Under the pieces are notes generated by a model. It saw nothing but the letters and a program-made list of their open reading frames with translations, made no database searches and was not told where the DNA came from. Both the position numbers and the translations under genes were made by a program. Of a stretch of DNA of 12,451 nt, positions 1-5,653 are shown in pieces. Origin of the DNA: Bryobacteraceae bacterium (GTDB lineage: Bacteria > Acidobacteriota > Terriglobia > Bryobacterales > Bryobacteraceae); NCBI GenBank assembly GCA_025929455.1, contig JAICMB010000042.1, forward strand, positions 1 to 12,451, in the 5' to 3' direction. How positions within the stretch are numbered: position 1 is the first letter of the stretch; every line of letters starts with the position of its first letter.

Positions 1-1
1 G

Positions 2-463
2 AACGGCTTCAAGGCCGTCGTCGACATCGACCTCGTCGGGACGTTCCACGCGTGCCGCGCCGCGTTCCCGCACCTGACGAAGCCCGGCGCCTCCGTGATC
101 GCGATCAGCGCGACGCAATCGTTCACGCCCGCGATGATGCAAGCGCACGTCTGCGCCGCGAAGGCCGGCATCGAGCTGCTCGTGAAGACGCTCGCGCTCG
201 AGTGGGGCGCCGCAGGCATTCGCGCCAACTGCATTACTCCCGGTCCGACCGCCGAAACAGAAGGCATGCGCCGCCTGGCCCCAACGCCCGAAATTCGCGC
301 GCGCATCGAGAACGCCATCCCGCTACGACGCTACGGCACAAAAGACGAACTGGCCGATCTCGCGCTGTTCCTCTGCTCCAGCGCCGCTTCCTACATCACC
401 GGAGCGGTGTTCCCGTGCGATGGCGGTTCATCCCTCGTATCCATGTCCCTCGGCGATGTCTAG
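2..463 (+). CDS. SDR-family oxidoreductase, 2,4-dienoyl-CoA reductase-like (5' end outside window)
   Basis: The reading frame is open from base 2 and ends at TAG 461-463, giving about 153 C-terminal residues of a classical short-chain dehydrogenase; the N-terminal Rossmann glycine motif lies outside the window. Visible family signatures are NGFKAVVDIDLVGTF (the helix carrying the conserved Asn region), VIAISAT (the catalytic-Ser strand), KTLALEWGAAGIRANCITPGP (the helix and loop after the active site) and a C-terminal ASYITGAVFPCDGG. The usual YxxxK is replaced by VCAAK in the context QAHVCAAKAG, which resembles the Tyr-less active site I recall from peroxisomal-type 2,4-dienoyl-CoA reductases (QVHAGSAKA). 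An NAD(P)H-dependent enoyl/dienoyl-CoA reductase is therefore the best guess, with fatty acyl-CoA oxidation as the likely pathway. The stop codon overlaps the start of the next gene by 8 bp, so the two are probably co-transcribed. SDR membership is secure; the substrate is inferred. Confidence 0.88.
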   Translation, partial: NGFKAVVDIDLVGTFHACRAAFPHLTKPGASVIAISATQSFTPAMMQAHVCAAKAGIELLVKTLALEWGAAGIRANCITPGPTAETEGMRRLAPTPEIRARIENAIPLRRYGTKDELADLALFLCSSAASYITGAVFPCDGGSSLVSMSLGDV

Positions 464-1835
464 CGTGCCCCAAAGCCGGCAAGCCTCGAATACCTCCAGC
501 CTGATCCGGCAGCTTGGTATTGCCAGCGCTACGGCACTGGTTGTTTCGAACATGGTCGGCACCGGCATCTTTACGACCACGGGCTTTCTCGCCGGACAAC
601 TCGGCGCTGCGAATCTCATCCTGATCATCTGGGCCGTCGGCGCGGTCTGCGCGCTCGCAGGCGCGTTCGCGTTGTCTGAGCTCGGCGTCAACTTTCCGAG
701 CTCGGGCGGCGAGTACGTGTACCTAACCGAAGCCTACGGTCCCACCTGGGGATTCATGAGCGGCTGGACCTCATTTTTCGCCGGCTTCTCCGCGCCCATC
801 GCCGCGGCCGCCCTCGCGTTCAGCGACTATCTCGGCCACTTCTATCCCGCGCTGCGACAGGAGAACGCGCCCGTCGTCCTCGGCGGCATCCGCATCGGCG
901 GCGCGCAGTTCGCCGCATCCGGCCTCATTCTCGTCTTCACGCTGTTGAACTGCCTCGGCGTGCGCCGCACCGCGCGCGTGCAGAACGTGCTCACAGCCGC
1001 TAAGATCGCGATCATCGCCGCGTTCATTGCCGCCGGCCTCGCGTTCGGCGCGGGAGACTGGCGCCATTTTTCCGAACCCGCCGTGCGCACCACTTCCATG
1101 CCACTGTGGTCGCAGTTCGTCATAAGCCTGTACTACATTTATTTCTCGTACAGCGGCTGGAACGCGGCCACATATATCGCAGAAGAACTGAAATCGCCCG
1201 CGCGCACGCTGCCCGCCTCGCTCGCAATCGGTACAGGCTTAGTGGCCGCGCTCTTCATCGCCCTGAACATTGTGTTCATTTACGCGATGCCGCTCGAAGC
1301 CATGAAGGACCGCGTGGCCATCGGCGCGCTGACGTCCTCCGCGCTGTTCGGTCCAGCAATCGCCGGATTTTTCAGCGCCGGCATGGCGCTTTCCCTTACG
1401 GCCACGGTCAATGCTTTCATCACGGTCGGCCCGCGCGTGTACTACGCCATGGCGCGCAACGGCGCGTTCTTCGCATCGGCAGCTAAGGTTGACCGGCGCT
1501 GGCACACTCCGGTTGTCGCGATCCTCGCCCAAGGCCTCTGCGCCGTGCTCATGACCATGAGCCCATTCCTTGAATTGTTGCTCTATATCGGCGTGTGCTT
1601 GAACTTTTTTATGGTGCTGGCGGTCGGCTCGCTGTTCATCTTCCGCCGCCGCCCGGGCTGGCGCAAACTGCGCGTGGTGAGCTTCGGCTACCCCGCCATC
1701 CCAGCGTTCTTCGTCATCGTGGGAATCTGGATGACAATCCTCGGCTTGACCTTCCGCCCGGTCGTCTCCGGCATTGCCATCGCCACCATTGCCGCCGGCG
1801 CCCTCGTGTATCACGGCCGCCGCCGCCGCGCGTAA
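456..1835 (+). CDS. APC-superfamily amino acid permease
   Basis: This is an inner-membrane secondary transporter of the amino acid-polyamine-organocation superfamily. From the chosen ATG at 456 it is 459 residues, the usual family length, with about 12 hydrophobic segments. The first segment carries the hallmark unwound-helix motif VGTGIF (residues 34-39), which binds the substrate backbone in characterised APC transporters. GGEYVYL and SYSGWNAATYIAEE further on match conserved TM3 and TM6 regions. An upstream in-frame ATG at 420 exists, but it lies inside the preceding dehydrogenase and would add a polar extension; the 456 start overlaps that gene's TAG and suggests translational coupling. 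No clear Shine-Dalgarno is seen, consistent with coupling. The protein ends in an arginine-rich cytoplasmic tail. It converges with the unknown gene that stops 3 bp away, with no hairpin terminator between them. The transported amino acid cannot be read from the sequence. Confidence 0.9.
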   Translation: MSSVPQSRQASNTSSLIRQLGIASATALVVSNMVGTGIFTTTGFLAGQLGAANLILIIWAVGAVCALAGAFALSELGVNFPSSGGEYVYLTEAYGPTWGFMSGWTSFFAGFSAPIAAAALAFSDYLGHFYPALRQENAPVVLGGIRIGGAQFAASGLILVFTLLNCLGVRRTARVQNVLTAAKIAIIAAFIAAGLAFGAGDWRHFSEPAVRTTSMPLWSQFVISLYYIYFSYSGWNAATYIAEELKSPARTLPASLAIGTGLVAALFIALNIVFIYAMPLEAMKDRVAIGALTSSALFGPAIAGFFSAGMALSLTATVNAFITVGPRVYYAMARNGAFFASAAKVDRRWHTPVVAILAQGLCAVLMTMSPFLELLLYIGVCLNFFMVLAVGSLFIFRRRPGWRKLRVVSFGYPAIPAFFVIVGIWMTILGLTFRPVVSGIAIATIAAGALVYHGRRRRA

Positions 1836-1838
1836 GGG

Positions 1839-2516
1839 TTACTCGCTCCTGCCCCGCGCGTCTTCCAGCACTCGCCGTGCACGCGCCGGATTGAAAACAC
1901 CGCACGAACAAAAGCGCTGCAGATATGTCGCCGCCTGCTCCGGCGTGCGCCGTCCCTCGCGCACCCAGTCGATCATCTTCTTCGCGAGCGACGCGCTCAC
2001 CATGCCATGCCCGCACATCGTCGAGAGCGTCAGCACCTGCGCGTTCGGCAGATGCTCCGTCGCGCCTTCGAAACCAAGCGAGTACCCCACGCTATGCCGC
2101 GGCAGCCCCGCCGTGAAGCAGCACTGTTCCGCTCCCTCGATCGACGTCGAAATATTGACGCTGAGCCCCAGGTCCTCTTCCTTCACGCGTTTGACGAAAT
2201 CTTCCGCCGCGATGCGATTGTCGAACACCGCGGCGGCCGTCGTGGTGGTGTTTAATCCATCGATGACAGCCTGTAAGTCCGGCTTCGTGTCGCGGTTCCA
2301 ATGCGCCAGCGGCACCATGTTGCGGCACGGGCGCAGCGCCCCGCCGTGCCGCGCATCGCCCAGGTTCACGGGATGAAACGGCAGCGCCAATTCCAGAAAG
2401 CGCTTCAGCTTCGGAACCGCGTTCTGCTCGTTTCGCCCGCGGCTCGCGATCGCAAAGACGATGAAGTCGTCGTGAAAACTTTCCGCATCGCCAAACCGGT
2501 GCAGCGTGTTGGTCAT
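1839..2516 (-). CDS. Conserved-looking hypothetical protein with Cys/His motifs, third gene of the ferredoxin operon
   Basis: I do not recognise this 225-residue protein. It is soluble, with no signal peptide or membrane segment. Its start ATG overlaps the upstream ferredoxin stop as ATGA (2513-2516), so it is almost certainly translated with it. Cysteines fall at residues 64, 132-133 (EQCCF), 168 (TMCGHGMVS) and 203/205 (RFCSCGVFNP). Histidines are at 48, 57, 141, 155 and 170. The paired CGHG and CSCG motifs near the C-terminus could hold a metal or iron-sulfur cluster, or receive electrons from the neighbouring ferredoxin. The middle (about residues 80-130) looks like an alpha/beta domain, with a TTTTAAAVFDNR segment and a VKRVKEEDLGLSVNIS segment. 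CGHG superficially recalls PhzF/proline-racemase motifs, but nothing else fits those families. Function is unknown; the operon suggests a role in processing or sensing whatever the MFS transporter carries. Confidence 0.82.
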   Translation of the reverse strand: MTNTLHRFGDAESFHDDFIVFAIASRGRNEQNAVPKLKRFLELALPFHPVNLGDARHGGALRPCRNMVPLAHWNRDTKPDLQAVIDGLNTTTTAAAVFDNRIAAEDFVKRVKEEDLGLSVNISTSIEGAEQCCFTAGLPRHSVGYSLGFEGATEHLPNAQVLTLSTMCGHGMVSASLAKKMIDWVREGRRTPEQAATYLQRFCSCGVFNPARARRVLEDARGRSE

Positions 2517-3352
2517 GCCGTCACCGCCTCGCGCTCCTGCGGCGCGGGCTGGTTGGTGATGCGGCCCAGCCCGATGTTCGTTTTCGCGCGTTCCAGTTTG
2601 TATCCCAGCCGCTCCAGAATCGGCGCGACCACGGGATCTTCGCCCGTCTCATCGCAGCGCGTGCCCACGCCGATTGCAATGACGGTGCCGATCTGCTTCT
2701 CCACATCCCACACCAAGCGCACGATCTCTTCGGTACGCTCCACCGGAGCTTTGATCTCCACAATTGCCGACAGCACCTTCTCTTCGAGAATGTCTTCGCG
2801 CAGCGTACCGGTGGCAATGTCCGTCATCAGCGACGTGACCGGGTTCTTCCTCTCGAAGCTCACACGCGCCTTCGCCAGCGCCCAGCACATCTTCTGTATG
2901 TCACGGAACCACACGCCCACGCCCGGGCGCCCGAACTCGATCGTGAACCCGACCTCGCCCACCTGCACGCGGCCGCTCACGTCGTTCGTTTTCACTTCTT
3001 CGGTGCCGCGCCCCTCGACGCCCGTCGACTCGTGCGGCACGCGCGGATCGGAAAACGCGCGCCGTACGATGCGCGGCCAATGCAGCTCGTCGGGCTCGAA
3101 CGCCGCCGTCGGGCACACATCCGGCTCCGGATCGAAACGTATGCGCAGCGCCTGCAGCCCGCGCCGGATGACCCGCACCATGGACGGGTTCAGGTGCTCC
3201 TGGCTCATGCCGTTGAAGCACGCGTAGCACTCCACGCATTCGTCGCGGTTAATCGTCGCGCGATGCTTGGCCGGGTCGATATAAATTGCCCCCATGGGGC
3301 ACACGTAGGTGCAGTTGCCGCACGCTACGCATTTGTCGGGATTGATGGTCAT
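2513..3352 (-). CDS. 4Fe-4S ferredoxin-domain protein with unusual second cluster motif
   Basis: This 279-residue cytoplasmic protein begins with a bacterial ferredoxin-like domain. The first motif is canonical: CVACGNCTYVCP (Cys 8, 11, 14, 18). The second begins CVECYAC (39, 42, 45), but the expected CxxxCP does not follow; the next CP is at Cys 80, after a 34-residue insertion. The remaining ~200 residues form a domain I do not recognise. It includes segments such as VGEVGFTIEFGRPGVGVWF, DIATGTLREDILEEKVLSAIVEIK and VWDVEKQIGTVIAIGVGTR. The start at 3352 is preferred because it immediately precedes the first cluster, overlaps the MFS stop as ATGA, and has GGAG 8 bases upstream; the longer frame to 3508 runs into the transporter gene. 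The protein is probably an electron-transfer or redox-sensing partner of the unknown protein encoded next. The domain assignment is secure, the role is not. Confidence 0.88.
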   Translation of the reverse strand: MTINPDKCVACGNCTYVCPMGAIYIDPAKHRATINRDECVECYACFNGMSQEHLNPSMVRVIRRGLQALRIRFDPEPDVCPTAAFEPDELHWPRIVRRAFSDPRVPHESTGVEGRGTEEVKTNDVSGRVQVGEVGFTIEFGRPGVGVWFRDIQKMCWALAKARVSFERKNPVTSLMTDIATGTLREDILEEKVLSAIVEIKAPVERTEEIVRLVWDVEKQIGTVIAIGVGTRCDETGEDPVVAPILERLGYKLERAKTNIGLGRITNQPAPQEREAVTA

Positions 3353-4662
3353 GGAACGCGCTCCGATGATGAGGCGCTCGCCGCGGCTCGCGGCGCGGCT
3401 GGCTCTACAACACTTTCGGGGAATATCCGCCGGCTGGCATCGACGCGGGAGAACAGCGCAGCGCCCGCGACGCACAGCGCCGCCGCCACCAGAAAGGGTA
3501 CGTTCCACCCCTGGGCATGCACTAGATACGCGAGCACGGCCGGCGAAATAGCGCCTCCTATGTTACCGCACATGTTCATGACGCTCGACACGGATCCGGC
3601 GTAATCGCCGCCGATGTCCAGCGGCACCGCCCACGCCGGCCCCACGGTCAATTCCAGCCCGAAAACGGCCACGCAGGTGAACGCCACGCACGCCTCAGCG
3701 CCCTGCGCCAGGGTGGCAGGGACGATCGCGCCGGCGGCAACCAAGAACCCCGCAACCGCGATCCAGCGGCGCGCGGCCGCGATGCCGCGCCCCCGTTTCA
3801 CCATCGCATCGGAGATGACGCCGCCTAGAAAATCGCCCGCCGTGCCGGCCAGCAACGGCAAGCTCGCATACAGACCCATCTCCGCCAGTGTCATGCCGCG
3901 CCGCTCTTTTAGATAGGAAGGGAACCAGTCGAGATAAACCGAAATGCAGTAGGCGTAGCAGAAGTACATCGCCGACAGCGTCCACAACGTGCGGCTCGAA
4001 AAGATGCGGCGCCAGGGGATTTCGCGCGTGATTGCGGTGCGCGTGCCGAGCGCCTCGTCAATGATTCGTAGTTCCTTGGCTTGCACGCGCGCGTGCTGGT
4101 GCGGCGTGTCGCGGTAATACCAGAACCATGCCGCCGACCAGGCCAGCCCCAACGAGCCGAACGCAAAGAAGGGCGCGCGCCATCCCCACAGCGCAATCAG
4201 CGCGACGACCAGCGGTGGCGTGAACGCCGCGCCGAGGCGCGACCCGGCGTGGGTAATGCCTTGCGCGAAGCCGCGCTCGGACGGCAGCATCCATCGCGAC
4301 AGCGACCGTGTCGCAATCGGAAACGCGCCGGCTTCCCCGACGCCGAACAAAAACCGGCACACCAGCATCGATCCCGCACTCCACGCCAGCGCGGTCGCGG
4401 ACGTGAACGCGCTCCACCACGTCACGATGAGCGTGAGCGCACGACGCGGTCCCAGGCGATCGCCCAGCCATCCGCCCGGAATCTGAAACAGCGCATAGCC
4501 CCAGCGGAACGCGGCGAGAATCCAGCCCATCGCGATCAGCGAGATCCCGAATTCCTTACGAATCGACGGCACCGCCGACGCGATCACAACGCGGTCCATG
4601 TACGTGATGGTGTACGCCGCGACCGTCAGCGCGAGAACGACATGCCGTACCCGCATCGCCAT
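3349..4662 (-). CDS. MFS transporter, anion:cation symporter (hexuronate/organic acid) type
   Basis: This is a 437-residue inner-membrane permease with about 12 hydrophobic segments. TM1 contains YMDR (residues 21-24), typical of the ACS subfamily, and the loop between TM2 and TM3 carries the MFS motif A as GGWLGDRLGPRR (63-74). FLFGVGEAGAFPIATRSLSRWMLP is the ACS-type TM4 region. ACS members import hexuronates, glucarate, tartrate, phthalate and similar carboxylates by cation symport; the actual substrate here is unknown. I start it at ATG 4662 (MAMRVRHVV), with ATG 4656 as an alternative. The frame is open to 4824, but that 54-residue extension is Arg/Pro-rich and covers a palindromic repeat. 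It is the first gene of a three-gene operon with ATGA overlaps. No strong Shine-Dalgarno is visible. A TATACT hexamer only 10 bases upstream could mean a very short leader. Confidence 0.9.
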   Translation of the reverse strand: MAMRVRHVVLALTVAAYTITYMDRVVIASAVPSIRKEFGISLIAMGWILAAFRWGYALFQIPGGWLGDRLGPRRALTLIVTWWSAFTSATALAWSAGSMLVCRFLFGVGEAGAFPIATRSLSRWMLPSERGFAQGITHAGSRLGAAFTPPLVVALIALWGWRAPFFAFGSLGLAWSAAWFWYYRDTPHQHARVQAKELRIIDEALGTRTAITREIPWRRIFSSRTLWTLSAMYFCYAYCISVYLDWFPSYLKERRGMTLAEMGLYASLPLLAGTAGDFLGGVISDAMVKRGRGIAAARRWIAVAGFLVAAGAIVPATLAQGAEACVAFTCVAVFGLELTVGPAWAVPLDIGGDYAGSVSSVMNMCGNIGGAISPAVLAYLVHAQGWNVPFLVAAALCVAGAALFSRVDASRRIFPESVVEPAAPRAAASASSSERVP

Positions 4663-4699
4663 GCTCGTATGAGTATACGTGGACCGCGGCCGCCGGCAT

Positions 4700-4716
4700 C
4701 CCCGCCTGCTGCGGGG
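4700..4716. repeat. Small GC-rich hairpin next to repeat copy A
   Basis: CCCCGC at 4700-4705 and GCGGGG at 4711-4716 form a perfect 6-bp stem with a CTGCT loop. It stands 14 bp before repeat copy A and lies in the possible 5' leader of the MFS gene. A CCCCGC block also occurs about 24 bp before the core of copy B (read on the minus strand), so this may be the outer, degenerate part of the repeat. No U-tract follows on either strand, so it is not a good terminator. Confidence 0.4.
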
Positions 4717-4729
4717 CCTGGGGGCGTGG

Positions 4730-4785
4730 GGCAGGTTGTCAACCTGCGGCCGATTGTCAATCGGCCTCGTCCGCCGCCGCACGAT
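4730..4785 (+). repeat. REP-like tandem palindrome element, copy A
   Basis: Two perfect palindromes lie end to end. GCAGGTTGTCAACCTGC is at 4731-4747 (8-bp arms around a central T) and GGCCGATTGTCAATCGGCC at 4748-4766 (9-bp arms around a central T). Both share the core TTGTCAA. They are followed by TCGTCCGCCGCCGCACGAT at 4767-4785. The same architecture with a near-identical tail recurs inverted at 9900-9956, so this is a dispersed repeat rather than a local operator. It lies 100 bp before the ABC ATPase start, pointing toward it, and 68 bp beyond the divergent MFS start. Confidence 0.8.
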
Positions 4786-4837
4786 CGCGTCGTCGTCAAT
4801 GCGATCTACACCCATACAGAACATTCATCCGCCGATG

Positions 4838-4866
4838 TTGTAGCATTCTACATAGGGTGCTATAGT
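4838..4866 (+). promoter_or_regulatory. Putative sigma70-type promoter of the ABC operon
   Basis: TTGTAG at 4838-4843 and TATAGT at 4861-4866 are separated by exactly 17 bp. The -10 matches five of six consensus bases and the -35 matches three. It lies about 20 bp before the ATPase start codon, so the leader is short. The promoter is overlaid by inverted repeats described separately. Confidence 0.5.
4839..4862. promoter_or_regulatory. Overlapping inverted repeats over the ABC promoter (candidate operator)
   Basis: TGTAG at 4839-4843 and CTACA at 4848-4852 form a 5-bp-arm dyad spaced by four bases, directly on the -35 hexamer. A second dyad, TAGCA 4841-4845 and TGCTA 4858-4862, spans the -35 to -10 spacer. 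The position suits a repressor, for example of the GntR, PadR or BlaI type that often controls such ABC operons, but no regulator gene lies in this window and the arms are short. Confidence 0.35.
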
Positions 4867-4885
4867 CGACCCAGGAGCACCCCGC

Positions 4886-5653
4886 ATGCTCGAAATCCAA
4901 TCCCTCAGCAAACGTTACGGCGCCACACTTGCCCTCAACGCCGTCTCCTTCACCATTCGCCCCGGTGAGATCCTCGGCTACCTCGGCCCCAACGGCTCGG
5001 GTAAAAGCACCACCGTCCGTATGCTCACCGGCCTTATGGAGCCCACCTCCGGCGACGTCTTCTACAACGGCCAGAGCATCCGCCGCGACCTCGCCGGCTA
5101 CAAGCGCCTCCTCGGTTACGTCCCCGAAGAAGCCAACCTCTACCCATACCTCTCCGGCCTCGAGTATCTACACCTCATCGCCGGGCTGCGCGGCATGGAG
5201 CGGGCCGAAGCGGACCGCAAAACCACGGCACTGCTGCGTCTGTTCGGTCTATGGCCGCACCGCTTCACGCCGCTCGTTTCTTATTCCAAAGGCATGCGGC
5301 AGAAGATCCTCATTCTCGCGGCGTTACTGCACGACCCGCAGGTTCTCATCTTCGACGAGCCGCTCTCCGGGCTCGATATCACCGCCGCCGGCGTCTTCCG
5401 GCATCTGCTCTCGGTGATGGCCGCACAGGGCAGAATTATCCTCTATTGCTCGCATGTGCTCGAGGTCGTCGAACAGGTGTGCACGCACGTCATCATCCTG
5501 GATAAAGGCGTGCGCGTCGCCTACGGCACCGTTGGCGAAGTGCGTTCGCTCATCGCGCGCAAATCGCTGCAGGAATCCTTCGCCGAGCTCGTGCAAGGCC
5601 CTGATACCCTGCAAATCGCCCGCGAAATGGCTGCTGTCGTGGGGGCTGCATGA
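4886..5653 (+). CDS. ABC transporter ATP-binding protein (ABC-2 type)
   Basis: This 255-residue cytoplasmic ATPase powers a membrane transporter. Walker A is GPNGSGKST (34-42), the signature is the variant SYSKGMRQK (132-140), Walker B is VLIFDEP (153-159), the D-loop is SGLD (161-164) and the switch histidine is H190 in CSH. The Q-loop position reads GYVPEE, with Glu in place of the usual Gln, a substitution common in ABC-2-type ATPases. The ~45-residue region after the H-loop is the normal short C-terminal extension. AGGAG sits 8 bases before the ATG, and a promoter-like element lies just upstream. The stop overlaps the permease start as ATGA at 5650-5653. Relatives export lipids, peptides, antibiotics or ions, or act in cell-envelope maintenance; the substrate is not identifiable here. 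Confidence 0.96.
   Translation: MLEIQSLSKRYGATLALNAVSFTIRPGEILGYLGPNGSGKSTTVRMLTGLMEPTSGDVFYNGQSIRRDLAGYKRLLGYVPEEANLYPYLSGLEYLHLIAGLRGMERAEADRKTTALLRLFGLWPHRFTPLVSYSKGMRQKILILAALLHDPQVLIFDEPLSGLDITAAGVFRHLLSVMAAQGRIILYCSHVLEVVEQVCTHVIILDKGVRVAYGTVGEVRSLIARKSLQESFAELVQGPDTLQIAREMAAVVGAA

Noticed and set aside
2301..3227. 308-aa plus-strand open frame antisense to the ferredoxin gene
   Set aside because: It is Ser/Thr/Arg-rich with no motif, and runs opposite a clear 4Fe-4S gene; this is a codon-bias shadow.
4731..4766. TTGACA hexamers (minus strand) inside the palindromes as -35 boxes for the MFS gene
   Set aside because: No -10-like hexamer lies about 17 bp downstream of either; the hexamers follow from the palindrome core TTGTCAA.
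4700..4785. CRISPR array
   Set aside because: The adjacent palindromes are different sequences with no regular spacers, and there are no cas genes; they are one composite repeat element.
4663..4824. N-terminal extension of the MFS transporter
   Set aside because: The extension is Arg/Pro-rich, covers the palindromic repeat, and would place 54 charged residues before TM1; the start at 4662 fits the family.
4081..4968. 295-aa plus-strand open frame antisense to the MFS gene
   Set aside because: Very rich in Arg/Pro/Gln/His, no domain, and overlaps both the MFS gene and the repeat; a shadow.
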